Assembly (NCBI GenBank): GCA_039812125.1
Contig: JBDHZV010000023.1
Location: 1 to 32,864, forward strand
DNA: 32,864 bases
Origin: Prado023 sp039812125
Lineage (GTDB): Bacteria; Actinomycetota; Actinomycetes; S36-B12; CAIYMF01
Direction: 5' to 3'
In this document: positions 10,736 through 17,079 of the stretch, piece after piece
Layout: every line of letters starts with the position of its first letter
Position numbering within the stretch: position 1 is the first letter of the stretch
The notes under the pieces: generated by a model
What the model saw: the letters and a program-made list of their open reading frames with translations, nothing else
Told to the model about the DNA's origin: nothing
Databases searched by the model: none
Translations under genes and position numbers: made by a program

Positions 10736-11179
10736 TCAGCCCACCGTGAAGACGGTCACCCGCAACAGGCCCCGGTCCTGGCGTGCCACCACGTTGACCT
10801 TGCCGTCCGCGGCATCGGCCACGCACAGGTGGTCGGCGAGCAGGGGCTCGGCGGGCATCGACGTGCACACGACGTGGGTGACGGGAGCCGGGCTGTCGGC
10901 CAGGATCGCGGTCACCGCCTCGTCCAACGACGCACCCGTCGCCGGAGTGCCGACCTCGGAGGCCAGCGCGACGGGGACGCCCGAGCGCCAGTCCTGGTCG
11001 AACTGCATCATCGTCCCGAACCCGTAACCCACAGAGACCGCGGCCAGCGCCCCCATGAGCACCATGGGCGCGACCTCGAGGGCCTTCTCCCGGCGCTTGC
11101 GGCGCTTGTCCGGCTCCGCGCTGCGGGCAGCGGCCGGAGCCATGGAGGTGGCGGGGCGGGACGAGTGCAGGATCGCCAT
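10736..11179 (-). CDS. hypothetical protein with one membrane helix
   Basis: 147 residues. The N-terminal 35 residues are cytoplasmic and basic (DKRRKRREKALE). One membrane helix lies at about 37-56 (VAPMVLMGALAAVSVGYGFG). About 90 residues follow, probably outside the membrane, containing two Cys (VCTSMPAEPLLADHLCVAD) that could form a disulfide. I do not recognise the family. The ATG start has GAAGGAA about 7 bases upstream and a TAGCGT hexamer predicting a leader of about 39 bases. It lies between dusB and glyS on the same strand but appears to have its own promoter. PHO-box-like repeats lie upstream of that promoter. Confidence 0.75.
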   Translation of the reverse strand: MAILHSSRPATSMAPAAARSAEPDKRRKRREKALEVAPMVLMGALAAVSVGYGFGTMMQFDQDWRSGVPVALASEVGTPATGASLDEAVTAILADSPAPVTHVVCTSMPAEPLLADHLCVADAADGKVNVVARQDRGLLRVTVFTVG

Positions 11180-11224
11180 CGACGTTCCTTCGTGACAATG
11201 CCGACCAGGTGGCGGCTCCCGCCG

Positions 11225-11230
11225 ACGCTA
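11225..11230 (-). promoter_or_regulatory. probable -10 hexamer of the 147-residue protein gene
   Basis: TAGCGT on the minus strand predicts a start near 11218 and a leader of about 39 bases with an AAGGA ribosome binding site. Confidence 0.45.
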
Positions 11231-11269
11231 CGCCTGTCGTACACCCGCCGGTAACCACCGCCGGAGGGT

Positions 11270-11313
11270 GTTCATCGAGCGTTCACCTGTGCGTCGTCCG
11301 GCGCTCACCGAGC
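11270..11313. promoter_or_regulatory. PHO-box-like 11-nt direct repeats
   Basis: Successive 11-mers read GTTCATCGAGC (11270-11280), GTTCACCTGTG (11281-11291), a degenerate CGTCGTCCGGC (11292-11302) and GCTCACCGAGC (11303-11313). Actinobacterial PhoP recognises 11-nt direct repeats with a GTTCAC-like core. The array lies about 52-95 bases upstream of the predicted start of the 147-residue gene and just beyond the glyS stop. PhoP binding is inferred from pattern only. Confidence 0.35.
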
Positions 11314-11314
11314 C

Positions 11315-12709
11315 TCAGAACGACGGCAGCCGCTCGGCCAGCCACCCCCGCAGGCCGGCCAGCGGGATCCGCTCCTGGGCCATCGAGTCCCGGTCACGCA
11401 CCGTGACCGACTGGTCCGTGAGCGTGTCGAAGTCGACCGTGACGCAGTACGGCGTGCCGATCTCGTCCTGCCGGCGGTACCGCCGCCCGATGGCGCCGGC
11501 GTCGTCGAAGTCGACGTTCCAGGTCCGGCGCAGGTCGGCCGCGAGGTCGCGGGCGACCGGTGACAGGTCCGCGTTGCGGCTCAGGGGCAGCACGGCGACC
11601 TTGACCGGGGCCAGGCGCGGGTCCAGGCGCAGCACCGTGCGCTTGTCGACGCCGCCCTTGGCATTGGGCGCCTCGTCCTCGTCGTAGGCGTCGAGCAGGA
11701 ACGCCAGGACACAGCGGGTGAGACCGGCCGCCGGCTCGATGACGTACGGGACCCAGCGCTCCCCCAGCTCCTGGTCGAAGTAGCTCAGGTCGACGCCGGA
11801 CTTCTCACCGTGCGTGCGCAGGTCGAAGTCGGTGCGGTTGGCGATCCCCTCCAGCTCGGCGAACTCGGAGCCCGCGAACGTGAACCGGTACTCGATGTCC
11901 ACGGTGCGCTTGGAGTAGTGCGAGAGCTTCTCCGCGGGGTGCTCGTAGAGCCGCAGGTTCTCCGGCTTGAGACCGAGCCCGACGTACCAGTCCCACCGCG
12001 CCTTGATCCAGTACTCGTGCCACTCCTCGTCCGTGCCGGGCTTGACGAAGAACTCCATCTCCATCTGTTCGAACTCGCGGGTGCGGAAGATGAAGTTGCC
12101 CGGGGTGATCTCGTTGCGGAAGCTCTTGCCGGTCTGGCCGATGCCGAACGGGGGCTTCTTGCGCGACGTGTTGGCGACGTTGAGGTAGTTGACGAAGATG
12201 CCCTGGGCGGTCTCGGGGCGCAGGTAGTGCAGCGCCCCGGCATCCTCGACAGGGCCGACCATGGTGCGCAGCATCCCGTTGAAGTCACGGGGCTCGGTGA
12301 ACTGGCCCTTGGTGCCGCAGTTGGTGCAGACGACCTCCTCGAGGCCGGTCGCCGGCCGGCCGTGCCGCTCCTCGAACGCGTCCAGCAGGTTGTCCGAGCG
12401 CCACCGCTTGTGGCACTGCCGGCACTCGGTCAGCGGGTCGACGAAGGCGCTGACATGCCCCGATGCCTCCCAGACCTGGGGGGCCAGGATCACCGAGGAG
12501 TCCAGTCCGACGACGTCGTCGCGGCCCCGGACCACCGCCTGCCACCACGCCCGGCGGATGTTCTCCTTGAGCTCCACGCCGAGCGGGCCGTAGTCCCACG
12601 CCGACCGGGTCCCGCCGTAGATCTCGCTGCACGGGAACACGAAGCCACGGCGCTTGGACAGGTTGACGACGGCTTCCACGCGGGCATCGGGCTTGGTGGG
12701 CTTGGCCAT
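11315..12709 (-). CDS. glyS: glycyl-tRNA synthetase, dimeric type
   Basis: 464 residues, the usual length of the single-chain class II GlyRS that charges tRNA-Gly. It begins near the motif FVFPCSEIYGGTRSAWDYGPLG. A four-Cys zinc ribbon is inserted with Cys96/Cys99 and Cys128/Cys131. Class II motif 2 is SFRNEITPGNFIFRTREFEQ and motif 3 is EPAAGLTRCVLAFL. The C-terminal anticodon-binding domain starts near RLAPVKVAVLPL. The ATG at 12709 is chosen because it directly precedes the conserved part. The frame extends far upstream only because of GC bias. The leader is about 53 bases and has only a weak AAAGAG ribosome binding site. The promoter hexamer lies inside a 10-bp inverted repeat. The leader is too short for a T-box. 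Confidence 0.97.
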   Translation of the reverse strand: MAKPTKPDARVEAVVNLSKRRGFVFPCSEIYGGTRSAWDYGPLGVELKENIRRAWWQAVVRGRDDVVGLDSSVILAPQVWEASGHVSAFVDPLTECRQCHKRWRSDNLLDAFEERHGRPATGLEEVVCTNCGTKGQFTEPRDFNGMLRTMVGPVEDAGALHYLRPETAQGIFVNYLNVANTSRKKPPFGIGQTGKSFRNEITPGNFIFRTREFEQMEMEFFVKPGTDEEWHEYWIKARWDWYVGLGLKPENLRLYEHPAEKLSHYSKRTVDIEYRFTFAGSEFAELEGIANRTDFDLRTHGEKSGVDLSYFDQELGERWVPYVIEPAAGLTRCVLAFLLDAYDEDEAPNAKGGVDKRTVLRLDPRLAPVKVAVLPLSRNADLSPVARDLAADLRRTWNVDFDDAGAIGRRYRRQDEIGTPYCVTVDFDTLTDQSVTVRDRDSMAQERIPLAGLRGWLAERLPSF

Positions 12710-12761
12710 GGCGGTGCTCTTTCGCGACAGGGGTGGACGGGCCCGGCAGGGGCCTGCGATC

Positions 12762-12787
12762 GCGGCCCACCCTACCCGGTGGGCCGC
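12762..12787. promoter_or_regulatory. perfect 10-bp inverted repeat around the glyS -10 hexamer
   Basis: GCGGCCCACC (12762-12771) and GGTGGGCCGC (12778-12787) flank CTACCC. On the minus strand this encloses TAGGGT (12769-12774), which predicts glyS transcription from about 12762. The repeat could be an operator. It is GC-rich, so chance is possible. Confidence 0.45.
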
Positions 12788-12843
12788 GCCGCACCGCCGA
12801 CCACGGCCCGCCGGCCCGCTTCGGCGGTGGGCAGCGCATCGGC

Positions 12844-12849
12844 CACAAT
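12844..12849 (+). promoter_or_regulatory. -10 hexamer of the DUF6703-like gene (leaderless type)
   Basis: CACAAT followed by 6 bases (CGGGGC) and the ATG at 12856. Confidence 0.5.
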
Positions 12850-12855
12850 CGGGGC

Positions 12856-13269
12856 ATGGCCAAGAAGCGCGTCCACCGACCCGAGGGGTCCCGTCCCGCA
12901 GCCTCCGCCGCCCCCGCCCGCCCCAGGGCCACGCCAACGGGCGCGCGCCCCCGACCGGCACCTCCCCGGCCGGCCGGGCCGCGGCCGAGCCTGCGCCAGC
13001 AGTTCGAGGACGCCAGCCGGCCGCTGGTGGTGCGGATGGGGCAGCTGCCGACCTTCCTGATGCCGATGGTGCTGGCCGTCATGATGTTCCTCGGCCTCGT
13101 GCTGCCCTCGGCGTGGTCGGGGCTGCTGCTGCTGGCCATCGCCCTGTTCCTGACCTGGATCACGGCGCTGTCGTGGCCGACGATCTCGAACGGCAGCCGG
13201 GTGGTGCGCTCGGTCGTCAACGTCGGCGTGCTGGTGGTCGGAGTGCTGAAGCTCGCAGGCGTGCTCTGA
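12856..13269 (+). CDS. small membrane protein, DUF6703-like
   Basis: 137 residues. The first 50 are a basic, Ala/Pro/Arg-rich tail (RPRATPTGARPRPAPPRPAG). Then comes a short motif SLRQQFEDASRPLVVRMGQLP, followed by three hydrophobic segments at about 67-86, 88-106 and 115-136. This layout (QxxFE, then LPxFLxP, then paired helices with SWP) resembles the uncharacterised actinobacterial DUF6703 family, recalled from memory rather than searched. The function is unknown. The start is set by the leaderless hexamer. It diverges from glyS and converges on uppS through a shared hairpin. Confidence 0.75.
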   Translation: MAKKRVHRPEGSRPAASAAPARPRATPTGARPRPAPPRPAGPRPSLRQQFEDASRPLVVRMGQLPTFLMPMVLAVMMFLGLVLPSAWSGLLLLAIALFLTWITALSWPTISNGSRVVRSVVNVGVLVVGVLKLAGVL

Positions 13270-13275
13270 CCTGGA

Positions 13276-13296
13276 ACGGGCCCGGCCCGGGCCCGT
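13276..13296. terminator. bidirectional terminator hairpin between the DUF6703-like gene and uppS
   Basis: ACGGGCCCG (13276-13284) pairs perfectly with CGGGCCCGT (13288-13296) around a GCC loop, between two convergent stops. Confidence 0.65.
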
Positions 13297-13328
13297 GGGC
13301 GAACGGCCGTGCGCCCCGGCACCGGCGA

Positions 13329-14201
13329 TCAGGCCGGGCCCGGCTCCCCGGGGACCTCGTTGGGCACGGCGCCGCCGTACCGGCGGTCCCGCGAGGCGAA
13401 CAGCTCGCAGGCGTGCCACAGGTGCCGACGGTCGAAGTCGGGCCACAGCGTGTCGAGGAAGACCAGCTCCGCGTAGGCCGACTGCCACAGCAGGAAGTTG
13501 GACGTGCGCTGCTCGCCCGAGGACCGCACGAACAGGTCGACGTCCGGCATGTCCGGCTCGTCGAGGTAGCGCGCCAGCAGGTCCTCGTCGACCTGCTCCG
13601 GGCGGACCCTGCCGTCGCGCACGTCAGCGGCCAGCGCGGCGGCAGCATCGGCGATCTCGGCCCGGCCCCCGTAGTTCACGCACATCGCCAGGGTCAGCGC
13701 GGTGTTGCCCGCGGTGAGCTGCTCGGCCGCCTCGAGCTCGTCGATGACGCTGCGCCACAGCCGGGGACGCCGTCCCACCCACCGGACCCGCACCCCGAGC
13801 TCGTTCATCTCGTCACGGCGGCGCCGGATCACGTCGCGGTTGAAGTTCATCAGGAACCGGACCTCGTCGGGCGAGCGCTTCCAGTTCTCGGTGGAGAACG
13901 CGTACGCCGACAGGTACCCGACGCCCAGCTCCAGGGCGCCGTGCACGCAGTCCAGCAGGGACGCCTCCCCCGCCTCGTGGCCGGCGGTGCGGGGCAGCCC
14001 CCGGTCCTTGGCCCACCGGCCGTTGCCGTCCATCACCAGGGCGACGTGGCGCGGGACGAGCTCGGCGGGGATCTCCGGAGGCCGGGCGCCGGACGGGTGC
14101 GGGGTCGGCGGGCGCACAGCCGCCGGGGGCGCCGACGGGCCCGGGACGGACCCGCGCTGTCGGCGCAACCAGGACCCCGGACTGCCAGCCACGGGGCTCA
14201 T
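13329..14201 (-). CDS. uppS: isoprenyl transferase (undecaprenyl diphosphate synthase family)
   Basis: About 290 residues. It condenses isopentenyl diphosphate units in cis to make the polyprenyl carrier lipid for cell-wall synthesis. The catalytic motif is HVALVMDGNGRWAKDRGLPRTAGHEAG. Other family motifs are YLSAYAFSTENWKRSPDEV, AMCVNYGGRAEIADAA, and DLFVRSSGEQRTSNFLLWQSAYAELVF. Actinobacteria often have two paralogues, so the product chain length is not certain. The start is not well fixed. The ATG at 14201 is the only ATG ahead of the domain but lacks a good ribosome binding site, a TTG lies at 14261, and the first 60 residues are low complexity. It diverges from the phosphatase gene. Confidence 0.92.
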   Translation of the reverse strand: MSPVAGSPGSWLRRQRGSVPGPSAPPAAVRPPTPHPSGARPPEIPAELVPRHVALVMDGNGRWAKDRGLPRTAGHEAGEASLLDCVHGALELGVGYLSAYAFSTENWKRSPDEVRFLMNFNRDVIRRRRDEMNELGVRVRWVGRRPRLWRSVIDELEAAEQLTAGNTALTLAMCVNYGGRAEIADAAAALAADVRDGRVRPEQVDEDLLARYLDEPDMPDVDLFVRSSGEQRTSNFLLWQSAYAELVFLDTLWPDFDRRHLWHACELFASRDRRYGGAVPNEVPGEPGPA

Positions 14202-14277
14202 CCTGACACCCCGGGGCCGCTGCGCGCCGGTCTTGCGGGCACCAGCCCCGGGACTGGCCAACCGGCGTGTGCGCTGC

Positions 14278-14283
14278 GATCCT
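14278..14283 (+). promoter_or_regulatory. probable -10 hexamer of the phosphatase gene
   Basis: GATCCT followed by 6 bases (TGCAGT) and a GTG at 14290. It is weaker than the TAnnnT examples but has identical spacing. Confidence 0.4.
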
Positions 14284-14289
14284 TGCAGT

Positions 14290-14871
14290 GTGGACGGAAC
14301 ACCTGCGGCACCCTCCCATCCGGTCTACGCCAATGCCCACCGCGTGACCGACTTCCTGCTCGTCGGCGGGTCGCTGCGCAGCGGCGACGCGGACCCCGGC
14401 ACGGTCCTCACCGAGCTCCAGGGCCACGGCCTGACCCACATCCTCGACTGCCGCACCGAGACCAGCGACGCGCACCTCGTGGCCCACCTGGCCCCAGATG
14501 TCGTGTACCACCAGGCCGGCACCGAGGACGAGGCCGCGGGCACCGCGGAGGGCTGGTTCGACAGTGGCGTCACGTTCGCGCGGGAGGCCCTCAAGGTCCC
14601 CGGCACGGTGCTGCTCACCCACTGCGCCCTCGGCCAGGCCCGGGGCCCGTCCATGGCCTACGCGGTGCTGCTGGACCAGGGCTACGAGCCGGGCGAGGCC
14701 CTGCTGATGATCACCCAGGCGCGACCGGAGGCGAAGGCCTCGTACGCCGAGCACGCGCTGGAGTGGCACCTGAACCGGACCGGCGCCACGGAGGCCGAGC
14801 GGAAGGCGGCGTTCGAGTCACTGCGCGCGGCCCGCGGGCACGCGGGCGGGTGGCACCACCGCAGGCACTGA
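14290..14871 (+). CDS. dual-specificity protein phosphatase family protein
   Basis: 193 residues from GTG. The phosphatase signature H-C-x5-R is complete in LLTHCALGQARGPSMAYAVLL, with His111, nucleophile Cys112 and Arg118. The preceding acidic stretch (GTEDEA, around Asp80) could supply the general acid. The N-terminal YANAHRVTDFLLVGGSL is typical of DSP-fold proteins. It probably dephosphorylates Ser/Thr/Tyr on proteins, but a nucleotide or lipid substrate is also possible. There are no membrane segments. The start is set by the hexamer at 14278-14283. The frame runs far upstream opposite uppS, but that part is a GC shadow. It converges on recO with a 12-base gap. Confidence 0.85.
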   Translation: MDGTPAAPSHPVYANAHRVTDFLLVGGSLRSGDADPGTVLTELQGHGLTHILDCRTETSDAHLVAHLAPDVVYHQAGTEDEAAGTAEGWFDSGVTFAREALKVPGTVLLTHCALGQARGPSMAYAVLLDQGYEPGEALLMITQARPEAKASYAEHALEWHLNRTGATEAERKAAFESLRAARGHAGGWHHRRH

Positions 14872-14883
14872 GCGCGCCGGCGG

Positions 14884-15615
14884 TCAGGAGCGCTCCACCA
14901 GGGGCAGCGACTTGAGCCCCCGCTCCAGGTGCCACTGCAGGTAGGCGGCCACCAGGCCGGAGGCCTCCCGGCGGGTGCGCTCGTCCGAGGCGTCGGCCGT
15001 CGCCCAGTCCCCCGACAGCAGCCCACCGAGCAGGGCCAGGGTCGCCGGCCGCGGGGTGGCGGACCCGGGAACCCGGCAGTCCGGGCACAGCGACCCACCG
15101 CCGGGCAGGCTGAACGCACGGTGCGGCCCCGGCTCCCCGCACCGTGCGCAGGCGTCGAACGAGGCGGCCCACCCGGCCACGGCCAGGGAGCGGACCAGGA
15201 ACGCGTCGAGCACCAGTCCGGGAGCGTGCTCGCGCTGGGACAGCGCCCGCAGCCCCCCGACGAGGAGCTGGAACTGCGCCGGCGCGGGCTGGCCCTCCTC
15301 CGGCGTGAGCCGCTCGGCCGTCTCGCACATCGCCTGCGCGGTGGTCCACCGGCTGTAGTCCACGGCCAGGTCGGCACCGAAGGAGAACAGCGACTCGACC
15401 TGGGTGACCGAGTCCAGCGAGCGCCCGATGTGGAACTGGGCGTCCACCAGGCCCATCGGCTCCAGCCGGGCACCGAACCGCGACGTGGTGCGTCGCACGC
15501 TGCGGGCCACGGCGCGCACCCGCCCGTGCTCCCGGGTCAGCAGGGTGATGATGCGGTCGGACTCGCCCAGCGGATGGGTGCGCAGGACCACCCCGGAGTC
15601 GCGGTAGGTCGGCAC
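14884..15615 (-). CDS. recO: DNA repair protein RecO
   Basis: 243 residues from GTG. RecO loads RecA with RecR and anneals DNA during gap repair. It opens with the OB-fold segment VPTYRDSGVVLRTHPLGESDRIITLLTREHG, starting at the usual first residues of the family. A zinc site is visible as CARCGEPG ... LCPDC (about residues 174-202). The GTG at 15615 is supported by GACAAT 6 bases upstream. An upstream in-frame ATG would add 34 non-conserved residues and run through that promoter. It diverges from the AI-2E transporter, with the two leaderless-type hexamers about 66 bases apart. Confidence 0.95.
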   Translation of the reverse strand: MPTYRDSGVVLRTHPLGESDRIITLLTREHGRVRAVARSVRRTTSRFGARLEPMGLVDAQFHIGRSLDSVTQVESLFSFGADLAVDYSRWTTAQAMCETAERLTPEEGQPAPAQFQLLVGGLRALSQREHAPGLVLDAFLVRSLAVAGWAASFDACARCGEPGPHRAFSLPGGGSLCPDCRVPGSATPRPATLALLGGLLSGDWATADASDERTRREASGLVAAYLQWHLERGLKSLPLVERS

Positions 15616-15621
15616 CCGCCC

Positions 15622-15627
15622 ATTGTC
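15622..15627 (-). promoter_or_regulatory. -10 hexamer of recO (leaderless type)
   Basis: GACAAT on the minus strand, then 6 bases (GGGCGG) and the GTG. Confidence 0.55.
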
Positions 15628-15692
15628 GCCCGCCTGGCCGCCCCACGGGGCCCGGATGTGCGGGGGCCGCTCCGGGTGTCGGCCCTGCCCCC

Positions 15693-15698
15693 TAGGCT
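15693..15698 (+). promoter_or_regulatory. -10 hexamer of the AI-2E gene (leaderless type)
   Basis: TAGGCT, then 6 bases (GTCGGC) and the ATG at 15705. Confidence 0.6.
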
Positions 15699-15704
15699 GT
15701 CGGC

Positions 15705-16946
15705 ATGGACACGGCACCCGAGCGTGCCTCCAGGGAGGCCGCGGACCTGCACCTGCGTCGCAGGCGCGATCCGGTGATCATCGCCTTCGACAACGCGCGG
15801 CTGCGCCGCTCGGTGCTCATGATCGCGGCGATCTTCGTCCTCGTCCGGCTGGGCCTGTGGGCCTTCGCGCAGATCGACCAGTTCCTCCTCACGCTGCTGC
15901 TGGCCTGGATCGGGGCCATCTCCATGGAGCCGGTGGTGGTGCTGCTCACGGCGCGGGGGCTGCGGCGGGGCCTGGCGGTGGGCCTGGTGATGGGGGGCGG
16001 GATCCTCTTCCTGAGCGCCCTGCTGGTGCTGTTCGGCGGCGCGTTCTTCTCCCAGATGGCGGCGCTGGCCCGCTCCATCCCAGACCTGGCCAGCACCGTG
16101 GTGGCGTGGGTCAACGACACCTTCCACCTCACCTTCGACCCGACCCGCCTGACCGAGACGCTCAGCGCCAACACCAGCCAGATCGCGGCCATGGCCACCG
16201 AGCTGGCCGGCGGCGTCGTCGGCATCCTGAGCAGCCTCGCGGGGTGGGTGTTCCAGCTCGCCGCGGTGGCGCTGTTCGCGTTCTACATCGCAGCCGACGG
16301 GCCACGGATGCGCCAGTCGATCGGCCGGCTGCTGCCCGCGGGCCGGCAGCGGCTGTTCGTCGCGATCTGGGACACGACGGTCACCAAGACCGGTGGCTAC
16401 GTGGTGTCCAAGGCGCTGCTGGCGCTGCTGTCCACCATCGCGCACGCAATCGCCTTCTACTGGCTCGACGTTCCGTACTGGCTGCCGATGGCCCTGTGGG
16501 TGGGGGTCACCAGCCAGTTCCTGCCGGTCATCGGGACCTACATCGGCATCGCGCTGCCCGTGCTGGCCACCGTGTTCACCGACCCCGCATCGGCGCTGGG
16601 CATCGTGCTGTTCGCGACGCTGTACCAGCAGGTGGAGAACTACCTGCTGGTCCCGCGGCTGAGCAAGCGCACGATGGACGTCCACCCGGCGGTCGCGTTC
16701 GGCTCGGTGGTCGTCGGGGTGGCCCTGTTCGGCTGGATCGGCGGGCTGGTCGCGATCCCCATCACCGCGGCGGTCGTCTCGCTGTTCTCGGCGTACGGCC
16801 ACCGGTACGAGCTCATCCCGGAGCTGGCCAGGATCGAGGCACAGGCCGACGAGTCCGCACCCGACGAGTCCGCACCCGACGAGGTGGACGCCGAGCCGGA
16901 CCGCGACGAACGAGCGGCCGTACCTCCGGAGGGGCTGGTACCCTAG
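15705..16946 (+). CDS. AI-2E family transporter
   Basis: 413 residues, an integral membrane protein of the AI-2E/PerM/TqsA family. Despite the name, members export or exchange varied small solutes or ions, and the substrate here is unknown. Three helices lie in the first 115 residues (about 36-55, 58-80, 88-112), then a soluble segment, then further helices from about 170. The family-typical VGVTSQFLPVIGTYIG and LYQQVENYLLVPRLSKRTMDVHP segments are present. The C-terminal tail is acidic and repetitive (DESAPDESAPDE). The start is fixed by the TAGGCT hexamer. The TAG stop lies inside the inverted repeat that overlaps the helicase promoter, so the two genes abut tightly. Confidence 0.92.
   Translation: MDTAPERASREAADLHLRRRRDPVIIAFDNARLRRSVLMIAAIFVLVRLGLWAFAQIDQFLLTLLLAWIGAISMEPVVVLLTARGLRRGLAVGLVMGGGILFLSALLVLFGGAFFSQMAALARSIPDLASTVVAWVNDTFHLTFDPTRLTETLSANTSQIAAMATELAGGVVGILSSLAGWVFQLAAVALFAFYIAADGPRMRQSIGRLLPAGRQRLFVAIWDTTVTKTGGYVVSKALLALLSTIAHAIAFYWLDVPYWLPMALWVGVTSQFLPVIGTYIGIALPVLATVFTDPASALGIVLFATLYQQVENYLLVPRLSKRTMDVHPAVAFGSVVVGVALFGWIGGLVAIPITAAVVSLFSAYGHRYELIPELARIEAQADESAPDESAPDEVDAEPDRDERAAVPPEGLVP
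16848..16883. repeat. 15-bp in-frame tandem repeat in the AI-2E gene tail
   Basis: GACGAGTCCGCACCC at 16848-16862 and 16863-16877, followed by a partial third copy GACGAG. It encodes DESAP twice. It is in frame and probably tolerated in a disordered tail. Confidence 0.9.
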
Positions 16947-16953
16947 GGGGTAC
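16938..16953. promoter_or_regulatory. inverted repeat overlapping the helicase promoter
   Basis: GTACCC-TAGG-GGGTAC is a perfect 6-bp inverted repeat with a 4-bp spacer. It contains a TACCCT -10-like hexamer (16939-16944) and the stop of the upstream gene. It resembles operators of CsoR-family repressors, but no such regulator is present here. An operator role is inferred. Confidence 0.45.
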
Positions 16954-17079
16954 GAAGCCGCCAGGCGCGGCTGAGGTCGCAGTGGTGGGAGCCCGTGCTG
17001 TGGTGGGCTCCCGAGTGGGATCGTCCCCGAGCCGGCCACGTCGGCTGCTGCGGCCACGCGATGCACCTCCAAGGACCTC
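16951..17079 (+). promoter_or_regulatory. structured 5' leader of the DEAD-box helicase mRNA
   Basis: About 129 non-coding bases between the predicted transcription start and the ATG. Hairpin 1: AGCCGC (16956-16961) with GCGGCT (16967-16972), 5-base loop. Hairpin 2: GGGAGCCC (16987-16994) with GGGCTCCC (17005-17012), 10-base loop. A GC-rich tract follows and then the ribosome binding site AAGGA. Cold-shock helicase genes often have long regulatory leaders. This could be one, or an autoregulatory target. Confidence 0.5.

Noticed and set aside
8110..10749. An 879-codon open frame opposite the amylase and dusB
   Set aside because: It spans two well-supported genes on the other strand and their intergenic region, and the composition is that of an antisense GC shadow.
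12710..12762. A T-box riboswitch ahead of glyS
   Set aside because: The leader is only about 53 bases and shows no T-box stem, AGGGUGG-type box or terminator.
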